64,000 nucleotides of DNA from NCBI GenBank assembly GCA_958510825.1, contig OY294050.1, positions 43,041,249 to 43,105,248 of the forward strand, in the 5' to 3' direction. This stretch comes from Brachypterus glaber. Lineage: Eukaryota; Arthropoda; Insecta; Coleoptera; Kateretidae. Position numbers and translations under genes: made by a program. Within the stretch, counting starts at the first letter, position 1. Each line of letters begins with the position of its first letter. The notes beneath the pieces are model-generated. The model did no database searches, was not told the DNA's origin, and saw only the letters and a program-made list of their open reading frames with translations. Below, in pieces: positions 11,321 to 20,887 of this stretch.

Positions 11321-11439
11321 CGTCGGGCAGTCCAAAGCAATTCAATCAGAAAAGTGTTTTATTGACGATGCACCGCCGCCTTTACCTCAACGATCGGATA
11401 TTATTTACTTCCCCTTTGCATCTGTTGCTAAACCACAAG
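11283..11439 (+). CDS. Candidate internal exon adjoining the satellite array (unknown protein)
   Basis: This segment is bounded by TATATTGCAG on the left and CCACAAG/GTTAGT on the right, a good donor match, so it could be a 157-nt internal exon. One frame is open throughout. It begins KTLLMIQQSRDHN, contains DDAPPPLPQRSD, and leaves one base over at the 3' end (phase 1 intron). Directly after the donor the same frame meets a stop, as expected for an intron. I do not recognise the protein. The first 38 nt and the acceptor are repeated in all upstream array units, showing that the array copied an intron-exon boundary. It could instead be an exon of a transposon gene, or a chance open frame. No neighbouring exon was found within the window. 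Confidence 0.4.
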
Positions 11440-12234
11440 GTTAGTATATAATGCAATCTTTTTTATGTTTATTTATTTATTTATTTATTATTTTTTATAT
11501 TTATTTATTTATTTACTCGTTTATCTAAAATAAATACATTTCAAACATACGAACCAATCAAAACATCTAATTTCAGGGCTTCCACCGAAATTTTTCAGAT
11601 TTTTTTATGATTTTATGACAATTTAGGCATTTTATGACAAATTTGATGACAAAATATTTGGACAAAAAAGCGGAAATCTTCCATTTTAAATCCTTATTCT
11701 ACAGCACTCTATCTCTAGCCAGGGCCGGACCGAGCCAGTCGTAACCTCGGGGAAACTTAGAATTTTATGGTGTATTTTAATTTTAAAACAGTGTTGCAAT
11801 TCAAAGTTTCATAAAAATGCAAGAAAGCTTTAGCACTTCAGGCGATTTTTTTTATTAACGTTAAGTTTTACAAACTTAAAAATCGACGACAAAAAATGGT
11901 CGTCAGCCCTCCATCAACTAAGTTAGCGTCGCAGGCGACATTTTTTACGAATTCTGTTAATTGACGTTAATTTAATACTGTAAAAAAAATGTTAAGAGCC
12001 TCGTTAAAAGCCCTAGTGCCAAGGCGAAAATTTTTACGAATTTGAAGGTCTATAGTTCACTTAGAAAGGACCCGCATATTTGCTCATCAAATAAAGTATA
12101 AACTAGAATAAACTGTCGACGTCGGAATTCATCGAACCCGTGTCCCGGGAAGCTTCCCCCTTAATTCGGCCCCGCCTCTAACATCCCTTTCTTTAGATAT
12201 AACCCTTTAAAAAATAGGCATTTGCCTATTCTGG
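11440..12234. other. Gene-free stretch with a (TTTA)n microsatellite
   Basis: A TTTA/TTAT microsatellite occupies about 11464-11512. If the exon at 11283-11439 is real, this is its downstream intron. The remainder has no coding signal that I can support. Confidence 0.5.
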
Positions 12235-14202
12235 ACACGGTACTCTTGAATGATCAATGGGTTGAACTAACGTGGCAAAAAAATCTGACCATGGAACATG
12301 GTAGTAGAAGGTTCACTTGTTATAGAATCACCGACAGCCAAATCCCAAAAACTTGTTTTTGGAAAATAATGTTAAATAACCATCTGCAGAGTTCATGGTC
12401 AAAACAAACTTAAAGTGTACATTATGTTGCTTGATTTTGGTAGTAATTCTCGTGCTGATTCCGAATATGTTTTAAGTTACTCTCTATCTTTTTCCCTTTT
12501 TGAAAGAAAAGCGTATAAAAACCACAAAAATTATTTTTTCGCATGTTTTAATGTAGCCTAGACATTTTGCTATAAGACAATAAAATAACTTTCTTAGCCT
12601 AAATTATTGTCCGATTCTCGTTCTGTATTATTATAAAGGAACATCTCGTCTAACATTTTTGTGAAAATTTTTAAAATTTTATTATAAACGTGTTTAAATT
12701 AAAAAATTCATTATTTTGTTACATAGTGTTCATAATATATCTTTCACTTTGAAAAGTAATTGTCAGATGTGTACATAGACGTTCCTAAAGTTATTTTCTA
12801 TATTTTGCCCAGACAAAAACATTTATTATTATAGACTTCACAGTGTGAAAAAGTCCAAACGATGGTTTTTAAATTAAATTAAAAACTCATCAACAATTTA
12901 CCTCAGATCAAAAGTTTTTTACAATATACACGTTTTTTTATCAAATTCTGAACTACCTTCTTTCATTTTCTGTATAAAAAATAAGTAAAAATTAAAGGAA
13001 TTAGATTTATATGCTTATGAATTTAAAAACGGCTGCTTGTTTTTTTTCTAATACATGATAATTAAAGCTTAAGCATATAGCATATTATGTCTAAACAAAA
13101 TAAAATAAAAATGCCCTTATGTAAAACATAGGTTTATTCATCTAAATAAAACAAAATAATAAGATGACGACAAGAAACACAAATTGATACTGGGAACCTC
13201 CAATTGTTAACATCATAGTGTTCATTAATATGTATTTTCATAAGGTCTTCCAATTTTTTAGTTATCCAAAAATGGACTTCTTTACATTTTTTAAATGAAA
13301 TTTTCACGCCGCAGGCAGCACAAACTTTTTTTCTATTATTTTCGTGGTCGCTCATTATCTAAGATAAATTTAAAAGTTATCAGTATAGAAGCAATTATTT
13401 ATTTTATATAACCGTAATATAAATTCTTTTTGGCAAAATATCACTCTTAAATCAAATATATAATTATTAAGTTCAAAATACTTACATGTATGTAAATAAT
13501 ACTGAAGGTAAAAAATAAAAGCCTTCATCAAAATTCAACATTTATTGTTATAACATTATTTCTGACAAATAAGTCAATTTATAACAAGCTAGTAATAGGT
13601 AGGTTAATAGTATTATTAACATTCTCAAGTATTCGGTAAAAATTATTAACGCGCCTCTGTGTTGGACAAATCCATCAAATCTGAAACATCTGTAATGACA
13701 CTGATTAACAAAAAAAAGTATTTTAATAAAAACGCGATTTCAAGGGTGTTTAAATATGTATTTAGATTTACCAAAAGAAAAAAAAATCCAAGATATTCCT
13801 TTGGAACTATACAGAACGAGAATCGGACTACAATTTAAGCCAAGAAAGTTATTTTATCGTCTTATAACAAAATGTCTAGGCTACATTAAAACATGCGAAA
13901 AAATATTTTTTGTGATTTTTATAAGCTTTTTTCTCAAAAATGGAAAAAGATAGAGAGTAACTTAAAACATATTCGGAATCAGCACGAGAAATACTACCAA
14001 AATCAAGCAACATAATGTACACTTTAAGTTTGTATTGACCATGAACTCTGCAGACGGTTATTTAACATTATTTTCCAAAAACAAGTTTTTGGGATTTGGC
14101 TGTCGATGGTTCTATAACAAGTGAACTTTCTACTACCATGTTCCATGGTCAGATTTTTTTGCCACGTTAGTTCAACCCATTGATCATTCAAGAGTACCGT
14201 GT
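12235..14202. mobile_element. 2-kb element with ~415-bp terminal inverted repeats
   Basis: The left arm (12235-12650) starts ACACGGTACTCTTGAATGAT. The right arm (about 13788-14202) is its reverse complement, ending CATTCAAGAGTACCGTGT, with perhaps 5-8 percent mismatch over the whole arm. The ~1.1-kb centre is unrelated to the arms and holds one small minus-strand ORF (13134-13355). No target-site duplication is obvious (left flank ..CTATTCTGG, right flank GGAAGGAA..). Long TIRs around a short unique core are typical of foldback-type DNA transposons such as Galileo or FB, but no transposase is present, so this copy is non-autonomous or an undescribed type. Confidence 0.85.
13134..13355 (-). 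CDS. Small double-CxxC protein inside the long-TIR element
   Basis: This 73-aa frame starts at an ATG with good upstream A-richness and ends within the unique core of the long-TIR element. It has two paired cysteines, VCAACG near residues 11-16 and ICVSCRH near residues 58-64, spaced like a zinc ribbon or treble-clef finger. The middle is charged, with Lys/Glu and a YDVNNWRFPVS stretch before the second pair. There is no signal peptide and no convincing membrane helix. I do not recognise the family. Cysteine spacing does not match the THAP domain pattern (CxxC..CxxH). It is the only frame in the core with a conserved-looking motif, so it could be an element-encoded DNA-binding or accessory protein, or the first exon of a longer one. 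Function is unknown. Confidence 0.45.
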   Translation of the reverse strand: MSDHENNRKKVCAACGVKISFKKCKEVHFWITKKLEDLMKIHINEHYDVNNWRFPVSICVSCRHLIILFYLDE

Positions 14203-14599
14203 GGAAGGAAAGGTATATACCAAATTTACCTCAAAGCATTTTTGAGATCGTGCCCACAAGAATTACCGGACAGACCACCACCCCGAGGGTGGTGGTCTTG
14301 GACCATGAAATTTCATGACTTTTATGACAGTAATTTTATTTTATGAAAAAAAAAAAAAACTAAAGAAAAATGTTAAAATTAGAAGATGTAAAGATTTCTG
14401 TCAATAGATGGCATGAAGTCTTCCATTATTATATAGGGTCTTCCAGGTCATTAGTTTTGGGAGGTAATTCTTCATTCATAAATATGAGTAATAGTTTCTA
14501 TAAAGGTTAGTCCGGAAATGAGCCCTAAGGGAACTACAGACCTTCTAGAGGTGCTTCTAAAAAAGAGTTTTAATTTAATATCTGGTACCCTTTGAACTA
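14203..14599. repeat. Spacer with a perfect GC-rich hairpin and a partial MITE
   Basis: At 14273-14297 GACCACCACCC and GGGTGGTGGTC form a perfect 11-bp stem with a 3-nt loop, strikingly GC-rich for this locus. At about 14436-14545 a partial, diverged copy of the family at 17949-18681 is recognisable by GTCCGGAAATGAGCCCTAAG. No gene is present. Confidence 0.6.
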
Positions 14600-15056
14600 C
14601 AGTAACTTTTTTTTGCACATGTCCTAAAATGAATAAAGGCTATTATCCGATGTATGTTTTTAAATAATTTTAACCGGGGGATTGTAAAATGGAAGGGCGT
14701 TGTCATTTCTTTGCCCAAAACTTTTGTGTCTAGTTTTATTGATTTATTAATTTTTTTTTGTCAATTTTGGCTTATAACTTTTTTTGTGCAAAAAAAATTG
14801 AAGAGTCTTTCATTTAAAAAAAAAAAATAAAAAATCATCACAGTTTAAGCAGTGCCGTAGACAAAAAGGGTAACTGTTTAAATAAAATATAAAGTAAGAA
14901 CGCCACTGGTTAAATTATGTAAAGTATAAGTCCCCAATATCGCTCAATATATTGAACCCTTAGAAAAGTCAATGGTGTCTCAACAATTAAGTAAAAAGGG
15001 TAAAAAAAATCGTCCTCCACTGACTTTTAAAACTTTGTATTATTTTATTTAACATA

Positions 15057-15164
15057 TAAAGAACTTTCACTTTCGGGTTTAGACCGTGTTAATGGATTTT
15101 CACTTTCCGACGTTTCGTCTCTTACTACTAGAGACATCTTCAGGGATTAATCTGAAACTTAACA
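15057..15164 (-). mobile_element. 108-bp hammerhead-bearing retroelement unit with 12-bp target duplications
   Basis: The unit lies between two copies of TTATTTAACATA (15045-15056 and 15165-15176). The duplicate copy of the host repeat at about 16050-16075 lacks the unit, giving a paralogous empty site. The unit carries a hammerhead-like core on the minus strand. The same unit occurs as a palindrome at 44579-44804. It looks like a short non-autonomous retroelement, comparable to a solo terminal repeat of a Penelope-like element or to a retrozyme. Confidence 0.75.
15106..15146 (-). ncRNA. Hammerhead ribozyme motif (copy a)
   Basis: Read on the minus strand, the order is UCC (helix I, 5' side), CUGAAGA (the CUGANGA core), one extra U, a 6-bp stem II (GUCUCU with AGAGAC), then GAAA-CGUC with cleavage expected after the C, and GGA (helix I, 3' side). 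Helix III is only the self-complementary ACGU, which in known Penelope-element hammerheads is compensated by dimerisation. The ribozyme core is intact by eye. Activity has not been shown. Confidence 0.7.
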
Positions 15165-15600
15165 TTATTTAACATAGTTTAAGTTCCATATGAAAATCTT
15201 GTTTCATTCGGTAGTTATACCTATTCGCAAAATGCCATTTTTGTTAAGTAACTTTTTTTGCATATGTCCTAAAATGGATAAAGGCTATTATTCGATGTAA
15301 TTTTTTTGATAATTTTAACCGGGGGATTGTAAAATGGAAAATTTTTAAAATAAACCCCTTTTTTCGGACGCTACTGGCTTCTAAAATTAAGTTGTGGTTA
15401 TTATTTTTAGTAACTCAGTTTAAGTTTTATTCAGATCCGTTCAAAGCCATTTTTGTAAAGCTCTAGCACAAAAACTATAAGACTTAGAACTTTGTTCCCG
15501 TTAAGACTTTTGATTAGCGGGTAAAACTCTAAAACATTTAATTTTATCCAATTTAACCGATTTAAAAAAAAATAGATTTATTCATTTTTTTGTCGGTTTA

Positions 15601-15759
15601 GGGAACGTTCAAGTATTACGTAACGCTCCTAGGGGGGGGGGGGGTGGGGGTCATTTTGGAGTGTTACGCCCATGTTAATGGTATAGGGTAATAGCGTTAC
15701 AGGGGGGATGGGGGTCCAAAATGATCAAAATTTGCGTTACGTAATACTTGAACGTTCCC
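15601..15759. mobile_element. PIF/Harbinger-like MITE (TTA target duplication)
   Basis: The TIRs are GGGAACGTTCAAGTATTACG and its complement, at least 26 bp long including TAACGC inward, flanked on both sides by TTA (15598-15600 and 15760-15762). A 3-bp TWA duplication is characteristic of PIF/Harbinger. The interior has G-runs (about 15632-15650) and no coding capacity. A second copy lies at 57298-57535. Confidence 0.85.
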
Positions 15760-16480
15760 TTAGGCTTATAACTTTTTTTGTGCAAACAAAATAAATTGAA
15801 AAGTCTTTAGTTTTTACGAATTTAGATTGCCTATTATATCTAAAAAAATCTTAAAAAAGTTATCACAGTTTAAGCAGTGCCGTAGACAAAAAGGGTAACT
15901 GTTTAAATAAAATATAAATTAAAAACGCCACTGGTTAAATTATGTAAAGTATAAGTCCCCAATATCGCTCAATAACAAAAAGTCAGTGGTGTCTTAAAAA
16001 TTAAGTAAAAAGGGTAAAATAAAAAAAAAATCGTCCTCCACTGACTTCTAAAACTTGTATTATTTTAAGTAACAGTTCAAGTTCCATATGAAAATCTTGT
16101 TAGGTAACTTTTTTTGCATATGTCCTAAAATGGATAAAGGCTATTATCTGATGTAATTTTTTTGATAATTTTAATAGGGGGATTGTAAAATGGAGGGGCG
16201 TTGTCACTTTTTTGTCCCAAACTTTGGTGTCTGTAGTTTTTTTTTATGTTTTTTCGGTAACAAATGATTCTTTGGTTTAAAACACATAAAAAATTACTTA
16301 GTATAACACTGTAGGACTTTTTACTCGCTTCTAAAATTAAGTTGTGTTTATTATTCTTAGTAACTCAGTTTAAGTTTTATTCAGATCCGTTGAAAGACAT
16401 TTTTGTAAAGCTCTAGCACAAAAACTATAAGACTTAGAGCTTTGTACCCATGAAGACTTTTAATCAGTAAGTTGAGGACT

Positions 16481-17877
16481 CCAACATAATTAAATTTCAG
16501 AAAATTTAACCTGGGGCCATTTCCCATAAGAAATATACGTGGGCCCTTATATAAAAAAACCTAAGAGCTAATTTTGGGGTCCAAAAAATACGTGAATCAC
16601 GCAAATATCGATAAAATTCTTATAAAACCAGTCCTAGTGTTTGTAATTTTGAAAATTTAAAAGCTTTAATATCTTTATTATCTTTTTAAGTATAAGAATA
16701 AGCCAGCAAAATCTCAGTGGGACATGGGGTTAAAATAGCAAAAAACCGTGACCACAAGGGTGAAGCCCTAACGGTACGTCGTTAAAGAATTGCAAAACAA
16801 AAAATGTATATAAGAGAAAAAGAAATAATTTTTGTTAAAAAAAAGAAAATAATCAATGCATTGCATTTTGCCTAAAAATAAAACTTTTTTCCTCAAAGAA
16901 AAAATTAATGACTAAAAAGAAAGATCCTCAGTTTTTGTGAAATATACAACTTTTTTAAATCCCTGCAATATACGACTTTTTTCTGAGAAATATACTACTT
17001 TTGTTTTGGATCAATGAAATATACAACTTTTCAAGATGATAAAATATACAAATTTTGTTTTGAATTAATGAAATATACAACTTTTCTTCAAGATTGGTAG
17101 GGGGAACGCTCCCCCATAGCTACTGTCCTGGTCATAGCAAAATTATAATACCTAGTGCCCTTAATGATAATATACAAGTTACGTTCTAGACATCCACCTT
17201 CATAAAATAAATAAAACATATTCCTGTTATATCAAAAAGTGATCGTACTTTGAATAACATCCTTTAAAACAAGAATGATTGCCGCGAGAGTCATCAGATC
17301 GGTGGTACCCGAAGAACGTCGAGTAATGGTACCCAGGTACTTTGTTTCTTTAACCTACCTGTAAAGGTTGTTAGCTAACGCCAGGTGTAAAAGTATAGAC
17401 TAGTGCTCTTTTGTTTAAAATACATGTGATACTGTTAAAACCGAGTGCTTTCCATGAAAAGACATTCAGTTTCTTGAATTTGATACCGATATTTCAGCAA
17501 AAACTGGATTATATTAATACAATAAACACCGGTAAGTCGATACCCCAAAGCTTACTTTATTGAGAAATGTTTTGTGTTTATGGTCAATGATTCTACCATT
17601 AGAACAAGGTAATACGGTCTTTTTACCATTTATATAGCTCATTTCTTTTAAGTGTATGTATATTCATTTAATGTTTAGTTATATTTATTTTAAACTTTTC
17701 TTCACACATGAGAAAGGTCAGTAAACTTTATGTAAATTGCCATGACGTAGTTATTCAGTTTGTTGATTTTACAAAAGTAAAAACAAGCTTATTATAATAA
17801 TTATAATTAGTAAGAATTATTTTTGGATCAAATTATAAATTTAAGAAGTGAAATATGAAAGTTTGATTTGACAGTAA
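16481..17877. repeat. Gene-free stretch with a degenerate tandem repeat (16938-17090)
   Basis: Six imperfect copies of GAAATATACAACTTTT, spaced about 22-36 bases apart, occupy 16938-17090. The rest is AT-rich. A minus-strand phrase near 17235-17370 (VKETKYLGTIT) is faintly reverse-transcriptase-like but too short to call. Confidence 0.6.
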
Positions 17878-17938
17878 TGGTCCATCACTTCAGTGGACTT
17901 ATTTTTTATAAAAGTAAATTCCACTGTGGTGGTACCAA
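17878..17938. repeat. 60-bp hairpin
   Basis: TGGTCCATCACTTCAGTGGA pairs with TCCACTGTGGTGGTACCA around an A/T loop. It is a short imperfect palindrome next to the TACAGGG element, of unknown role. Confidence 0.5.
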
Positions 17939-17948
17939 TGCATGTACA

Positions 17949-18681
17949 TACAGGGTGATCAGTTACTGCCATGCCAACATTTAAAAGGTGATTCTACATC
18001 CAAAAATATGAAAAAAAAAGTTTCTATAATGGTTGGTCCGGAAATGAGCCCTAAGGGAGCTACGGCCCTTCGAATATGACATATTGAATGGGAAACAAAA
18101 AAGCATCCATAAAATTTTAATGCTGCAGGGTGATTCTTCATTTAAAACTGAGCAAAAAAGTATCCTTCACCAAAACACCTAAATTTAATATTAAAGGAGT
18201 AATAGCCTTTTAAAAAGTAACGTTTTTGGTGACACAACATGTTACTTCTTCTTAATTGCATTTTTTTTAACGGTTACTCCTACAGTATTACACTATATGA
18301 CATTTTTTATGTATTTTTACTCAAGGAGTCCATATTTTTTACAAAAAATCCAAAAAAGTACACATAAAAAAGTTTGGGGCAAAAATGTGTTAAGCCTAAT
18401 ACATTTTTTCGTCTAGGGACGCCTCTGGATAAATTCAAAAAAACAAATTAACATAAACTTATTACCCTATACTAGTATACTAGTATACATGCAAAAGCTC
18501 GTCGCTCTAGCTTAAAGGGTACCAGAGTTATTAATTAAAAACCTTATTTTTATTGCAATTTTAAAGGGCCGTAGCTCCCTTAGGGCTCATTTGCGGACCA
18601 ACGTTTGCAGGAACTTTTTTTGATTTTTGGATGCAGAATCACCTTTTAAATTTTGACATGCTAGTTATTGATCACCCTGTA
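17949..18681. mobile_element. TACAGGGTG-type TIR element (MITE)
   Basis: The ends are TACAGGGTGATCAGT and ATTGATCACCCTGTA. Complementarity runs about 130 bp inward, including TCCGGAAATGAGCCCTAAGG and its partner. TA at both ends fits a Tc1/mariner-type target. The interior has no conserved protein. It abuts the next element so closely that the two share the TA at 18680-18681. Confidence 0.85.
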
Positions 18682-19376
18682 CGTGGTGTCCCAACTCTAT
18701 TTACCCAGCGATTTTCTCGTAAACTAAAAGAGATAATCAAGTTCTGAGAAAACCATCTTAAGTAAGACAACTTAAACTATCTTTTATCATATATTTGATA
18801 CTTTCAGCTCTTGAAATGTGGGCAGGGGGCATAGAGGTACATTTTTTTAAATGGAAAGGGGGTCGTGTGATACATTATTTTAAAGCTTATAAAATTCTCC
18901 ATTTAACTGTATATTTTTTAATTTTTTTAAACATTTTTTTTTTCGGTTTAAAATAGGATTGAAAATGGGTATTTTTAAAAATTACTAATTTTATGATGAA
19001 AAAACGTAAATTATACTTTTAAACTAATTTTAATTGACATAAATAAAAATTTACAAAAAAAAACCTAAAAAATCTCATTCTTTAGCGCAAAAAAATAAAA
19101 AATCGTTACCATAATAAAATTGTTCAGAAAATTAAAAAATATAAAGTACAATAGAGAATTTTATTTGCTTTAAAATGACGTATCACACGACCCCCCATTT
19201 CTTAAAAAAAAAAATCCCCACCATGCCCCCCTGACCAAATTTCAAGAGCTGAAAGTATCAAATATATGCTAAAAGATATTTTAAGTTGTCTTATTTAAGA
19301 AAGTTTTCGCAGAACTTGATTATCTCTTTTAGTTTACGAGAAAATCGCTGGGTAACTAGAGTTGGAACACCCGGTA
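18680..19376. mobile_element. Foldback element, ~697 bp
   Basis: The left arm starts TACGTGGTGTCCCAACTC and the right arm ends GAGTTGGAACACCCGGTA. About 150 bp of each arm match, including TTTTCTCGTAAACTAAAAGA and CTTTCAGCTCTTGAAAT. The centre is A/T-rich without coding capacity. The TA termini match those of its neighbour, which points to the same kind of integrase. Confidence 0.82.
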
Positions 19377-19588
19377 TATTATACATGCCCGTATCATTTG
19401 CATAGTCTAATTACTATTAAATAAATAATTAATGATAATGTAATAGATGTACTATCTAGTATTATGCTAATTTACATGAAAATAACGTAACGTGATTTTT
19501 TATTTCGTATTACGGAATTATAGCGCTTTAATATCCAGGGCGCTGCTCTTATTAGATTTAAATAGACTCTTGCTTAATATTAGAAAAT
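19377..19588. other. Short gene-free spacer
   Basis: No gene or structured repeat was seen between the foldback element and the second copy of the dispersed repeat. Confidence 0.35.
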
Positions 19589-20110
19589 AATAGTTATTTT
19601 CTTAACTAGTGTATTAAATGGATAAAATCACTTAATACACGAGTTGAGAATTTAATTTTATCCAACACCTTTTATTTTTAAATAAAAAACTATAATTTTG
19701 CCAAAAATTATGTCAAAAATATTAAGATTAAGTTTTCTTAATACTAAAATAATAGGTAGCCATGGTATAAGTATGCCTATTAAAAATAAACAATTGCTAG
19801 TTTTACATTCCTTACAAACGTCAAAATGGACGCGGTGATGACAGAATTTTTAATAAAAACAGTATTTTATTCAAAAACTAAAGAATAATTTGGGGTTTTC
19901 TTTAATTTTTATGGTTTAGTTAACGTGCTTCTATTTATAGAATAGTTATAATACTTAATTAATAGGGTATGTAACTAATTTTGGGTGAGATCAAAAGCTG
20001 TACCTAAAAGAGTGGGTAACAAATTTTTTAGTCACTAGTGAAAAAAAAACTCACTTTTGACATTTAAAATAGTGCTCAAAACAAGTGTTTCTGTGAAGGT
20101 GTTGGATAAA
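19589..20110. mobile_element. Dispersed non-autonomous repeat, copy 2
   Basis: This is a nearly identical copy of 6673-7198 in the same orientation, with the same opening hairpin and the same 14-bp inverted repeats (TTTTATCCAACACC at about 19655 and GGTGTTGGATAAA at its end). Small differences include loss of a 5-base duplication (GCGGT) present in copy 1 near 6920. Confidence 0.78.
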
Positions 20111-20207
20111 GGGTATTATTTACATAAAAAATGGAAAACAATACATTTAAATGTAAAGAAATAAGAAATATTTCTTATTAACAGTGAAAGGAATTCTAAT
20201 ACTATAA

Positions 20208-20748
20208 CAGGTCCGCACTTAGGAAAACAAACATTTATTAAAACGCAATTTATAACTATGGGCACAGCTCATGTTTTTATCATTGTTATCATTTATATTA
20301 TACGGTAGTTTCGAATTTCCAAAATCGCTAAAAAAAACGTTTTAGACAAAAAATTCTTGGATACAAATGTGTTTCATGAAAAAATAAAAGACTTTGAAAA
20401 TGTCCGTCCGTCCGATGTCACGTTTTTTGTTTACACGATAAGTCAAGAACGAATTATTGGATTGTCTCAAAATTTTCAAAAATTATTTTTTTTTTCGTTT
20501 TTTTAAAAAAATTGATAAATTTGTTTTTTCAAAAAAAAATCATTTTTCGAGAAAAGATTTTCGTTTGTAAAAAAAAAGTTTATTTTTTTATAATATTTTT
20601 TATTAAGTATTTGGTAAAATGCAATTCACCATTTACTGTGACCTTAAATAATGGTATGCGTAGCATTATATATGCATACAATCCTATTGCGATATATTAA
20701 TATGTTTATATTTATAAAATAAATCACACATTCCTTAGTGCGGTCCTG
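20208..20748. mobile_element. TIR element with CAGGTCCGCAC ends, ~540 bp
   Basis: Left CAGGTCCGCACTTAGGAA and right TTCCTTAGTGCGGTCCTG are inverted copies with one indel. TAA precedes the left end and TTA follows the right end. The interior is A/T-rich without a recognised protein. Confidence 0.65.
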
Positions 20749-20765
20749 TTAAAGCATTGTAATTC

Positions 20766-20832
20766 CTAATAGTACTATAGTGCTATATATACTATATGCT
20801 ATATATGCTATACTATATAGTACTATAGTGCT
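20766..20832. repeat. AT-rich microsatellite-like palindrome (TAGTACTATAGTGC..)
   Basis: A short self-complementary run is built from TAGTACTATAGTGC and TATATGC words. It is probably replication-slippage sequence with no function that I can assign. Confidence 0.5.
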
Positions 20833-20887
20833 TATGAAAGCCTTTTATACATTCTAATATAAACTAAATAAATACTAAAATACTACA

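Larger units (their letters stand above)
14600..16480. repeat. Internally duplicated repeat complex
   Basis: Several blocks recur in order. TTTAAGCAGTGCCGTAGACA is at about 14845 and again near 15868. TTTTTTGCATATGTCCTAAA occurs near 14606 (variant), 15250 and 16111. TAAGTTGTG..TAACTCAGTTTAAG occurs near 15388 and 16341. This describes a diverged duplication with a period of roughly 0.85-1.0 kb, plus a third partial copy. Insertions (15057-15164 and 15601-15759) account for part of the period difference. No coding region was found. Confidence 0.75.

Noticed and set aside
12235..14202. Identifying the long-TIR element as a Maverick/Polinton
   Set aside because: Long TIRs fit, but the element is only 2 kb and has no polymerase, integrase or packaging genes.
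17200..17370. Minus-strand reverse-transcriptase-like phrase VKETKYLGTIT
   Set aside because: KYLG alone is too short. Neighbouring sequence in that frame does not continue as a reverse transcriptase.
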